Of a stretch of 9,788 bases of DNA, positions 1-5,818 are shown piece after piece. The notes under the pieces were generated by a model. That model ran no database searches and was not told the origin of the DNA. It saw only the letters and a list, made by a program, of their open reading frames with translations. The stretch comes from Chloroflexota bacterium (GTDB lineage Bacteria > Chloroflexota > Dehalococcoidia > SM23-28-2 > RBG-16-64-32). The position numbers and the translations under genes were made by a program. Positions within the stretch are counted from its first letter, which is position 1. Each line of letters begins with the position of its first letter. Location: positions 1-9,788 of the forward strand of contig JACPQO010000192.1 in the NCBI GenBank assembly GCA_016190405.1, written 5' to 3'.

Positions 1-2005
1 CCACCTCCACCGTCAGGTCCTCCAGCGAGCGCGGCCGCGTGCGGGGCAGGGTCTGCATCTGGGCCCGCGACTCGATCTGGAAGACGCCCATGGTGTCGGC
101 GGCGCAGATGGAGTCGTACACCCGCTGGTCCTGGAAGTCGATGCGCGACAGGTCGATGCGCTTCCCTCTGCGCTCCTCGATGAGGTCGAGCGTCTCGTCC
201 ACGGCGGAGAGCATGCCCAGGGCCAGGAAGTCGATCTTGATCATGCGGGCGTCGTCCACGGAGTCCTTGTCCCACTGGATGAGGACGCGCCCCGGCATGG
301 CCGACTGCTCCAGGGGCACCAGCTCCAGCAGCGGCTTGGACGAGATGACCATGCCGCCCACGTGCTGACTAATGTGGCGCGGGAAGCCGGCGATCTGCTC
401 CACCAGGTCGGCCAGGTGACGCCATCCGCCAGAGGCGGAGGCGTCCAGCTTGTCGCGGTAGTGGGGCAAACGGGCCATCTCCTCCCGGATGTCTTTCGCG
501 GAGCCGCCACGGCAGCCGCCGCCCTCGCTGACCTTGGCCAGCCGGTCCAGCTCGGCGGCGGGCAGCCCCAGCGCCTTGCCCACCTCGCGGACGGCGCTGC
601 GGATGCGATAGGTGGGGAAGGCGGCCACCAGCCCCACGTGCTCCTTCCCGAAGTGTTCGTAGACGCGCAGGATCAGCTTCTCGCGGATGTCGCGGGGGAA
701 GTCCAGGTCGATGTCGGGGACGGAGGCCATCTCCTCGTTGAGGAAGCGGCCCAGGAAGAGGTTGTTCTTGATGGGGTCGATGTGCGAGAGGCCGATGAGG
801 TAGCAGATGAGGGAGCCGACGGAGGAGCCGCGGCCGCGGCCGGGGGGAGCGTGAGCGGGGCGGCCGCGCACCTCTTCGGCCACCTGGTAGGCGAGCTGGA
901 GGATCTGGCGGTGGACGAGGAAGAAGCCGGCCAGGCCGTGGCGCTGGACCAGGGCCAGCTCCTGCTCCAGGCGCTCCCGGACCTGGGGCGTGACGCGCGG
1001 GTACCTGTTCTCGGCCTCCCTATAGCAGAGCTGGCGCAGGTAGGAGTTGGGGGTCTCGCCGGCGGGGACGGGGTGGTCCGGGAAGCGGTAGTCCAGGTCG
1101 CGGGCGAGGTCGAAAGCGCAGCGCTCGGCGATGCGATTTGTGTTTAGGATAGCCTCCGGATAGTCGGCGAACAGCTCCGCCATCTCCGCGGGCGAGCGGA
1201 GATAGTACTCTGAGTTCTCGCGCCGCAGCCGGTGGCTGGCGTCCAGCGTGGTCCGGTTCTTGATGGCCACCAGCACGTCCTGGAGGCGGTGCCGCTCCCG
1301 CGCGTGGTAGTGCACGTTGCCCGTAGCGACGGTGCCGATCCCCAGGTGTTCCGCCAGCTCGGCCAGGGCGCGGTTGCGCGGGGCGTCGCCGTGGACCAGG
1401 TTGTTCTGGAGCTCGAGGTAGAAGTTCCCCTGCTCGAAGAGGCGCATGTATCTCCGGGCCGCTTCCTCCGCTTCCCGGTAGCGGCCCTGGGCCACCAGCG
1501 ACGGCACCTCGCCCCGGCGGCAGCCGGAGAGGCCGATCAGCCCTTCGGTGTGGCGGGCGAGGACCTCCGGTTCCACGCAGGGCTTGCCGCGCTCGCCCCG
1601 ACGGGCGCCCGTCTGGGCGTGGTCCAGATGGGCGTGGGTCAGGAGGCGGCAGAGGTTGGCGTAGCCGCGCTGGGTCTCGCAGAGGAGGGTGAGGTGATGG
1701 TAAGAACACCCCTGAGGGTTAAAACCCTCAGCTTTGGAGAAGCTGCGGGATTTATCCCGCAGAGGTGAATCTAAACCGGTACTGTCCCAAGTCACGGTTA
1801 TCTCGGCGCCGGTGATGGGCTTGAGGCCCCAGGCGCGGGCGCACTGGGCGAACTCCATGGCCCCGTGGAGGCCGTCGTGGTCCGTGAAGGCGAGGGCTTC
1901 GTACCCCAGCTCGCGCGCCCTCAGCACCAGCTCCTCGATGTGGGAGGCGCCTTCGAGGAAGGAGAAGTTGGAGTGGGCGTGGAGTTCGGCGTAGGGAGTA
2001 TACAC
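1..2005 (-). CDS. dnaE2: Error-prone DNA polymerase III alpha subunit DnaE2/ImuC, C-terminus cut by window edge
   Basis: The minus-strand frame from GTG at 2005 is open to the left edge: 668 codons without a stop, against about 1000-1050 aa usual for the family. The N-terminus YAELHAHSNFSFLEGAS and TDHDGLHGA are PHP-domain metal-ligand motifs. PPGRGRGSSVGS, then PDIDLDF (about residues 430-436), and IDFLALGML (Asp about 592) supply the polymerase palm acids, and FPRHISQHVGG is also typical. This is the translesion polymerase that acts with ImuB. GTG 2005 is the start that fits the family N-terminus, and there is no ATG in frame just upstream. About 30 residues (72-101) between EITV and YHHLTLL have no counterpart in the family as I know it and are encoded by a twin-hairpin element. 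The gene is divergent from the vapB-like gene 47 bases away. It is unusual that it is separated from imuB by about 2.6 kb. Confidence 0.93.
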   Translation of the reverse strand, partial: MYTPYAELHAHSNFSFLEGASHIEELVLRARELGYEALAFTDHDGLHGAMEFAQCARAWGLKPITGAEITVTWDSTGLDSPLRDKSRSFSKAEGFNPQGCSYHHLTLLCETQRGYANLCRLLTHAHLDHAQTGARRGERGKPCVEPEVLARHTEGLIGLSGCRRGEVPSLVAQGRYREAEEAARRYMRLFEQGNFYLELQNNLVHGDAPRNRALAELAEHLGIGTVATGNVHYHARERHRLQDVLVAIKNRTTLDASHRLRRENSEYYLRSPAEMAELFADYPEAILNTNRIAERCAFDLARDLDYRFPDHPVPAGETPNSYLRQLCYREAENRYPRVTPQVRERLEQELALVQRHGLAGFFLVHRQILQLAYQVAEEVRGRPAHAPPGRGRGSSVGSLICYLIGLSHIDPIKNNLFLGRFLNEEMASVPDIDLDFPRDIREKLILRVYEHFGKEHVGLVAAFPTYRIRSAVREVGKALGLPAAELDRLAKVSEGGGCRGGSAKDIREEMARLPHYRDKLDASASGGWRHLADLVEQIAGFPRHISQHVGGMVISSKPLLELVPLEQSAMPGRVLIQWDKDSVDDARMIKIDFLALGMLSAVDETLDLIEERRGKRIDLSRIDFQDQRVYDSICAADTMGVFQIESRAQMQTLPRTRPRSLEDLTVEV
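425..439. repeat. Short perfect palindrome within dnaE2
   Basis: TCCGCC-AGA-GGCGGA is a 6-bp perfect inverted repeat with a 3-base loop. In the dnaE2 frame it encodes the Ala-Ser-Gly-rich stretch SASGG just before WRHLADLVEQIAGFPRH. It may be a small in-frame palindromic insertion, but this is a GC-rich gene and chance is possible. Confidence 0.35.
1708..1795. repeat. Twin-hairpin palindromic element inserted in frame in dnaE2
   Basis: Two perfect 9-bp inverted repeats with 2-base loops lie 11 bases apart: CTGAGGGTT/AACCCTCAG at 1712-1720 and 1723-1731, and CTGCGGGAT/ATCCCGCAG at 1743-1751 and 1754-1762. They are followed by a less GC-rich tail to about 1795. The segment falls inside the PHP domain of dnaE2 and replaces what is normally a short loop, without breaking the frame. 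The shape resembles dispersed palindromic elements that tolerate insertion in coding sequence. The outer boundaries are estimated from where protein similarity resumes. Confidence 0.75.
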
Positions 2006-2017
2006 GGAAAGACGTCT

Positions 2018-2029
2018 CAGTATATACTG
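2018..2029. promoter_or_regulatory. Palindromic candidate operator between dnaE2 and vapB-like gene, with overlapping -10 boxes
   Basis: CAGTATATACTG is a perfect 12-bp palindrome in the 47-base gap between the divergent starts of dnaE2 (2005) and the AbrB-type antitoxin (2053). Being symmetric, it offers a TATACT -10 element on both strands (2023-2028 plus, 2024-2019 minus). I see no convincing -35 on either side. AbrB-fold antitoxins commonly bind AT-rich palindromes at their own promoter, so autorepression here could also affect dnaE2; that is inference. Confidence 0.5.
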
Positions 2030-2052
2030 TTCATGCGGAGAGGAGGCGCAGC

Positions 2053-2337
2053 GTGGAATTAGAAGGCGTTACCGCAACAGCAACGTTATCCGAGAAGGGC
2101 TGGCTGGTTATACCGCGGGATTTCAGGGAGAAGTACGGTCTCAAGAAGGGGGATAAGGTCCGAGTGATCGATTGTGGGACCTTCATTGCCATCGTCTCGC
2201 CGCTTAAAACCCCAATCCAAGAAGGGCTTGGCCTGCTTCCTCCGCAAATGCGGATGACGGACGAACTGCTGGAGTCACGACGGGCAGAGCTGGCGCGTGA
2301 AGAAAAGGGTCTCTGGCGGTGGCCGCGCCGTGACTGA
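2053..2337 (+). CDS. AbrB/MazE-fold (SpoVT-AbrB) antitoxin, VapB-like
   Basis: A 94-aa protein whose first half, LSEKGWLVIPRDFREKYGLKKGDKV as a pattern (S-x-K-G-x-x-x-I-P-x-x-x-R-x-x-x-G-L-x-x-G-D), is the swapped-hairpin AbrB DNA-binding domain (residues about 8-40). The C-terminal half is charged and Pro-rich, as expected for the toxin-binding tail. GTG 2053 is chosen because an ideal AGGAGG lies at 2041-2046, six bases upstream. The next gene starts 8 bases before its stop, so the two are translationally coupled. It probably represses its own promoter with the toxin. Its base composition is less GC-rich than the flanking polymerase gene, which fits acquisition. Confidence 0.87.
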   Translation: MELEGVTATATLSEKGWLVIPRDFREKYGLKKGDKVRVIDCGTFIAIVSPLKTPIQEGLGLLPPQMRMTDELLESRRAELAREEKGLWRWPRRD

Positions 2338-2746
2338 TTATGTGCTCGATAGCTCTGCTCTCATTGCCTTCCTGCAGAACGAGCCGGGTGGGGTGCGTGT
2401 GCAGGAACTCTTTGGCGGTGCTGAGAGTGGCCAGACCCGACTTGTCATGACAGTTGTGAACCTGGGCGAGACCCTTTACATCGCATACCGCCGAGGCGGC
2501 CCAGCGCGCTTCGTGGATACGCTTAATCTGGTTCCCGACCTCCCCATCGAAATGGTTGACGTGGACGTGTCGCTTGCCGTCGCAGCGTCTCGCATTAAAG
2601 CCGTATTGCCAATCGCTTTCGGGGATTGTTTCGCGGCGGCCCTGGCTCTTGATCGCAGGGCCACAGTGGTGACGGGCGACCCGGAGTTTGAGCGACTGGC
2701 GCACATGGTGCCTGTCGAGTGGCTGCCGGCGGCCGAGCCTCAGTAG
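2330..2746 (+). CDS. PIN-domain ribonuclease toxin, VapC-like
   Basis: A 138-aa PIN-domain protein and likely RNase toxin partner of the upstream AbrB-fold protein. The four acidic residues of the Mg-binding active site are visible with the usual spacing: D7 in VLDSSALIA, E47 in NLGETLY, D99 in FGDCFAA and D117 in VTGDPEF. Nothing suggests it is inactive. GTG 2330 is preferred: it overlaps the antitoxin stop by 8 bases, sits after a purine-rich GGCGGTGG, and places D7 at the normal distance from the N-terminus. A start at 2297 would add a tail that looks like antisense filler. The pair lies between dnaE2 and echA and runs opposite to both. Confidence 0.88.
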   Translation: MTDYVLDSSALIAFLQNEPGGVRVQELFGGAESGQTRLVMTVVNLGETLYIAYRRGGPARFVDTLNLVPDLPIEMVDVDVSLAVAASRIKAVLPIAFGDCFAAALALDRRATVVTGDPEFERLAHMVPVEWLPAAEPQ

Positions 2747-2803
2747 CTTGGCGCGCAGCAGCAGCTTCCGCCGGGGACGGACTTCGGTGCAAGGCACGGT
2801 TCA

Positions 2804-2832
2804 ATTATGCCGAACGTTTGTTCTATTGCCAA
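2804..2832 (-). promoter_or_regulatory. Orphan sigma70-type promoter with SOS-box-like sequence in the spacer
   Basis: On the minus strand, TTGGCA (2832-2827), a 17-base spacer and CATAAT (2809-2804) match the consensus at 5/6 each with ideal spacing. Within the spacer, 2824-2811 reads AGAACAAACGTTCG, which fits the Gram-positive LexA box CGAAC-N4-GTTCG at 9 of 10 defined bases. Placement between -35 and -10 is where a repressor would block polymerase. No gene starts just downstream on this strand: transcription would run antisense through vapC and vapB and reach dnaE2 about 800 bases on. No LexA gene is in the window. Confidence 0.6.
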
Positions 2833-2886
2833 GGGGTAAGCAGTAGGCTTAGGGGCCGGAACGCCCTATCTCTCACAAGGCTGCCG

Positions 2887-3729
2887 TTACCGGCGCTTCT
2901 CCAGAAAGGCCTGGATCGCCTCGCGGTGGGCCTCGGTCGTGAAGCACATCGGCTCCGCGAACTCCTCCATCGCTATCGCCTGCTCCCAGGTCATGTCCGC
3001 TATGCTGCGCAGCAACGGCTTCGCCATGGCCAGCGAGTGCGCCGGCAGCTTGCTGATGCGTTGGCACCACTCCAGCGCCCTGGGCAGCAGCTCATCAGGC
3101 GCGACCACTTCGTTGACCAGCCCTAGCTCCTTCGCCTCCGCCGCCGACAGGGCCCGCCCGCTGACGAACAGCTCGAAGGTCTTCTGGTAGCCCAGGCGGC
3201 GTGTCAGCTGCCAGCCCGTCCCCACCTCCGGCACCAGCCCGATGCGCCCGAAGGCCGAGACGAAGCGCGCCCGCTCCGACGCCAGAATCAGGTCGCAGGC
3301 CAGGACGAAGGCCATCCCGACCCCGGCGCAGGCCCCGTTGACAGCGGCGATGAACGCCTTGTCGGTGCGGGTGATCAGCCGGACGACGCCGCCAAACTGA
3401 TAGCGGATCCAGCGCCACATGGCGACGGCGCCTTCGCTACCGCGGCCAACCAGGGGCTGCACCTCGTTAACCATGGCCCGAATGTCGCCGCCGGCGGAGA
3501 AGGCCGGCTCGCTCCCGATCAGCACCACGCTCCGCAGCGAGGCGGCCTGCGCCAGCCCCGTCAGGACGTCGAGCAACTGGACGGAAAGCGAGGCGCTGAG
3601 GGCGTTCAGGGCGCCCGGGTCGTTGAGGCGGACGACGGCGTGGTCGCCGTCCCGCTCCACGAGCACGAGGCGGTCCTCGTTTTTGCGGGCGTTGGCGACG
3701 AACTCCTCGTAGGAATTGGGCGGCTGCAT
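2887..3729 (-). CDS. Enoyl-CoA hydratase/isomerase (crotonase) family protein
   Basis: A 280-aa crotonase-fold protein acting on an acyl-CoA thioester in the cytoplasm. FSAGGDIRAM (about 77-86) and NGACAGVGMA (131-140) form the oxyanion hole region, and FGRIGLVPEVGTGW (160-173) is the catalytic loop. The two Glu residues of classical enoyl-CoA hydratases are not at their usual places (Ala and Phe align there), while E168 in LVPE matches the single acid of isomerase-type members such as PaaG. An isomerase is therefore likelier than a hydratase; the substrate is unknown. ATG 3729 is supported by a perfect AAGGAGGT (3742-3735) five bases upstream. It starts right after the dnaE2 fragment, in the position dnaE2 would occupy behind imuB, with no visible functional link to translesion synthesis. 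Confidence 0.9.
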   Translation of the reverse strand: MQPPNSYEEFVANARKNEDRLVLVERDGDHAVVRLNDPGALNALSASLSVQLLDVLTGLAQAASLRSVVLIGSEPAFSAGGDIRAMVNEVQPLVGRGSEGAVAMWRWIRYQFGGVVRLITRTDKAFIAAVNGACAGVGMAFVLACDLILASERARFVSAFGRIGLVPEVGTGWQLTRRLGYQKTFELFVSGRALSAAEAKELGLVNEVVAPDELLPRALEWCQRISKLPAHSLAMAKPLLRSIADMTWEQAIAMEEFAEPMCFTTEAHREAIQAFLEKRR

Positions 3730-3764
3730 GGCGGACCTCCTTGCGGGGCCTGGGCATCTGGGCG

Positions 3765-3896
3765 GTCGGGAGCATCATACCCCAGCTCGCGCGCCCGCAG
3801 CACGCAGCCCTGCCTGCCGGTAGGCATGTCCTCGATGTGCGAGGCGCCCTCGAGGAAGGAGAGGTTGGAGTGGGCGTAGAGTTCGGTGTAGGGCAT
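3765..3896 (-). pseudogene. dnaE2: 5' fragment of a second dnaE2 copy
   Basis: From ATG 3896 the frame reads MPYTELYAHSNLSFLEGASHI and later VLRARELGYD, close at both protein and DNA level to the start of the long dnaE2 at 2005 (YAELHAHSNFSFLEGASHI, VLRARELGYE). Similarity stops abruptly at about 3767. The frame then stays open by chance into echA DNA, to 3606. Seven codons (PTGRQG region) are inserted relative to the long copy. The start is one base after the HAD-like gene stop. It is the stump of a dnaE2 that once followed directly in the imuB operon, or of a duplication at the border of an insertion. Confidence 0.87.
3809..3828. repeat. Short palindromic insert in the dnaE2 fragment
   Basis: TGCCTGCCGGTAGGCA (3811-3826) is a 16-base palindrome with one mismatched pair. 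It accounts for a 21-base in-frame insertion (codons for MPTGRQG) relative to the intact dnaE2 N-terminus. Similar Pro-Thr-Gly-Arg-Gln inserts from TGCCTGCCGG-type repeats are something I recall from other uncultured bacterial genomes; that recollection is not checked here. Confidence 0.65.
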
Positions 3897-3897
3897 T

Positions 3898-4338
3898 TCA
3901 CAAACTCAAGAGCTCCTGATGGTCGTTCGGGAGATGTGCCAGACCACCGAACTCTGGAACAATGATGCCCTTGATACCCCACTCGGTCCTGAGCTTGGGC
4001 GTGATGACTTCGTCCCAGCCGATGCTCTTGCAATCGTCTTCAATCAACACGTCAGGCCGCACTCGTGCCACAACGTCAACATACTCCTCGCCCTGTTGGC
4101 GATAGTAGAGTTCCCCGGCTGGGAAGTTGAAGCGACGCAGCGTGGCCTGAACCGCGTTCAGGTTCTCACTCTCACTCCAAGGGCGGGAGGTCAAGTAGCA
4201 TATCTCGGCTCCTTGCCGCTGCCACTTGGTGAGCTTTTCAACCGCGCTTTCTGTTGGAACGTAGCTGGCGTAGTCCTTGCGTTGCTCCCGCGATGGAGCG
4301 TCAGTCGCAGTTCCCTCGGTGAAAAGCATGATCTTCAT
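3898..4338 (-). CDS. HAD-like protein of unknown function, nucleophile motif altered
   Basis: A 146-aa protein with a small HAD-type layout: N-terminal strand MKIMLFTEGT, then ICYLTSRPWSE (about 46-56, motif II region) and DVLIEDDCKSIG (96-107, acidic motif IV region). The first motif, normally DxDGT, reads FTEGT, so the Asp nucleophile is missing and ordinary phosphatase chemistry is doubtful. I recognise the family pattern (FTEGT, LTSR, EYxDVV, LIEDDCxSIG) but not a function. ATG 4338 has GGAGG ten bases upstream. It lies 24 bases after the DUF6504-like gene and ends one base before the dnaE2 fragment, so it is probably cotranscribed with imuB. Its composition is clearly less GC-rich than its neighbours, suggesting acquisition. 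Confidence 0.75.
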   Translation of the reverse strand: MKIMLFTEGTATDAPSREQRKDYASYVPTESAVEKLTKWQRQGAEICYLTSRPWSESENLNAVQATLRRFNFPAGELYYRQQGEEYVDVVARVRPDVLIEDDCKSIGWDEVITPKLRTEWGIKGIIVPEFGGLAHLPNDHQELLSL

Positions 4339-4362
4339 TGCGACAAACCCTCCACGCTCCCG

Positions 4363-4605
4363 TTAGACATACTTCTGGACGTACCACTGGCCCCTCATCA
4401 CGTCCCTGTACACCGTCACCGTCCGCCCGTCCTCTAGCAGCAGCGAGTAGTACATCCGGCTGACGGGCCGCTGCCGCCACCACTCGTCGTCGATGCGCCA
4501 GCGCTCCAGCACCGCCGCCACGGCCAGGCGACGGCCGGAGAGCCACACGGCGGCAGGGCGGCCGTCGCTGTCGGCATCCACCCGCAGCGGCCGCGGGCGG
4601 TTCAG
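4363..4605 (-). CDS. DUF6504-like small protein of the imuB cassette
   Basis: About 80 aa: NRPRPLRVDADSDGRP, then VLERWRIDDEWWR, PVSRMYYSLLLEDGR and VYRDVMRGQWYVQKYV. This Trp/Arg-rich pattern (RWRxxxEWW, Y-Y-x-x-L-x-E-x-G, x-Y-R-x-x-x-G-x-W-Y) is what I know as DUF6504, often found beside imuB-like Y-family genes; its function is unknown. The start is uncertain. CTG 4605 overlaps the imuB stop in a CTGA and keeps the family N-terminus NRPRP, while GTG 4581 is the nearest conventional start and gives 72 aa. No Shine-Dalgarno is clear for either, so translational coupling to imuB is likely. Confidence 0.75.
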   Translation of the reverse strand: MNRPRPLRVDADSDGRPAAVWLSGRRLAVAAVLERWRIDDEWWRQRPVSRMYYSLLLEDGRTVTVYRDVMRGQWYVQKYV

Positions 4606-5792
4606 GGCTCGAATTCGAGCAGGGCCATCCGCCGCTCGGGGATGCGCGACCACGGCTCTACCTCCACCACCTTGCCGATCGAGACGCCGGCCTCCTGGAC
4701 GCGGACCTGTCGCACCGCCTCTCCCACCTGTCGCCATAGCTTTCCTTTACCCTCGAACATGCCGGCCTGCTTGCCGGACTCTCCGACCAGGCCCACCAGC
4801 TCGACCTCCAGCTCCTCCACCGGCCGCTGCGGCGGCCTGCGGGCCACGGCGCTCTTGACAGCGAACCAGGCATCGCGGGGGTCGGCCAGAGCCTCGCGGA
4901 AGGGCACGGGGAGCTCCCAGGCGCCGCCATCGTCCAGGACGGCCCGCACCGCGGCCTTGCGCACCCAGCGGCCCTTGCGATCGACATCGCCATAAGCGGC
5001 GTACACCAGCCGCTCGACGCTGGCCAGGATCGCCTCCAGGGCCACGGCCGGGGCCGGCAGCTGGAGCCGTCGCACCACCGTCTCCTCCTTCACCCGCGGC
5101 ACCAGGGGGTCGTCGTCGATGCCCCGGGCCAGCTCCCAGCAGCGCTTTCCTTCCGGGCCGAACTGCTGCTGGAAGGCGCCCAGAGGCAGCCGGGCGATGT
5201 CGCCCATGGTCTCCAGGCCCAGGAGTTGGAGCCGCCAGCGCATGGCCTCGCCGGCCGGGGCTACGCCGTAGGCCAGGTAATCGATGGGCAGGAGCGCCAG
5301 AAAGGCGGCCTCTTCGCCCGGCGGCACGACCTTGGCCAGCCCGGGCCGGGTTGTTTGAGCTGCAACCCGGGCCGCGAACTTGCCGCCGGCGACACCCAGC
5401 GAGGCCATGAAGCCGGTCCTCCGGTGCAGAGAGGCGATGAGCTCCTCGGCGAAGGGCTGGAGATCAAGTGAGAGGCCGCTCAGGGAGAGGTATGCCGTGC
5501 CCAGGCTTGGGCCCGCCTGCACCTCCGGGCTGTAGCCCTCCAGGAAGTCCAGCAGCTCCTCGGACCGGCGCTGATAGTGGGGCAGGTCCGGCGGCAGCAC
5601 CAGCGCCTTCTGGCAAAGGCCGATGGCCTCGGACATGCGTCTGCCCCGCCGGACGCCGGAGGCTTCGGCGCCCAGGGAGCAGTCGAAGACGGTGGCCTCG
5701 CCGATGAGAAGGAGGCGGGCGGTGATGTCAGGCCGGCGCTGGCGCTCCACCTCGATGGCGAAGCGGGGGAAATGGACGCAGGCGATAGGCAT
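4602..5792 (-). CDS. imuB: ImuB-like Y-family DNA polymerase homologue (mutasome adaptor)
   Basis: A 396-aa protein with Y-family layout: palm/fingers start IACVHFPRFAIEV, GVRRGRRMSEAIGLC (46-60), palm SLGTAYLSLSGLSLD (96-110), GVAGGKFAARVAA (thumb entry) and VVPPGEEAAFLALLPI, then a little-finger region. All catalytic acids are replaced: His7 where polymerases have Asp, and Gly98-Thr99 where they have Asp-Glu in S-x-D-E-x-Y-L. That is the hallmark of ImuB, a non-catalytic partner that brings DnaE2/ImuC to damaged DNA and the clamp. It is shorter than actinobacterial ImuB (roughly 500 aa), and I could not point to a clamp-binding motif. ATG 5792 has GAGGT seven bases upstream. It is the first gene of a leftward operon; no imuA or lexA is adjacent. 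Confidence 0.9.
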   Translation of the reverse strand: MPIACVHFPRFAIEVERQRRPDITARLLLIGEATVFDCSLGAEASGVRRGRRMSEAIGLCQKALVLPPDLPHYQRRSEELLDFLEGYSPEVQAGPSLGTAYLSLSGLSLDLQPFAEELIASLHRRTGFMASLGVAGGKFAARVAAQTTRPGLAKVVPPGEEAAFLALLPIDYLAYGVAPAGEAMRWRLQLLGLETMGDIARLPLGAFQQQFGPEGKRCWELARGIDDDPLVPRVKEETVVRRLQLPAPAVALEAILASVERLVYAAYGDVDRKGRWVRKAAVRAVLDDGGAWELPVPFREALADPRDAWFAVKSAVARRPPQRPVEELEVELVGLVGESGKQAGMFEGKGKLWRQVGEAVRQVRVQEAGVSIGKVVEVEPWSRIPERRMALLEFEP

Positions 5793-5818
5793 AGGGGCGA
5801 CCTCGATTCTGCCACCAA

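Noticed and set aside
362..1147. A 261-codon plus-strand open frame
   Set aside because: It lies exactly codon-on-codon antisense to dnaE2, is Ala/Gly/Val-rich and has no family resemblance; it is a shadow of the GC-rich polymerase gene.
2018..2029. CAGTATATACTG as an E. coli-type LexA box
   Set aside because: The E. coli box is CTGT-N8-ACAG; here the half sites are in the opposite arrangement. It fits an antitoxin operator better.
2204..2797. A 197-codon minus-strand open frame starting just after the orphan SOS-like promoter
   Set aside because: It is antisense to the AbrB and PIN genes, has no recognisable domain and no Shine-Dalgarno. The good coding signal is on the plus strand. I keep the promoter but not a protein.
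2747..2886. Bidirectional terminator between convergent vapC and echA
   Set aside because: Only weak stems (TAGGG/CCCTA around 2849-2869) without a U-tract; not enough to call.
3606..3764. Extension of the dnaE2 fragment frame into echA
   Set aside because: Similarity to dnaE2 ends near 3767; the rest is out-of-frame echA DNA that happens to stay open.
5346..5381. Inverted repeat CCGGGTTG/CAACCCGG inside imuB as another palindromic insertion
   Set aside because: The encoded residues (FAARVAAQTTRPGLAKVVPPGEE region) fit the normal length and pattern of Y-family proteins, so nothing appears inserted.
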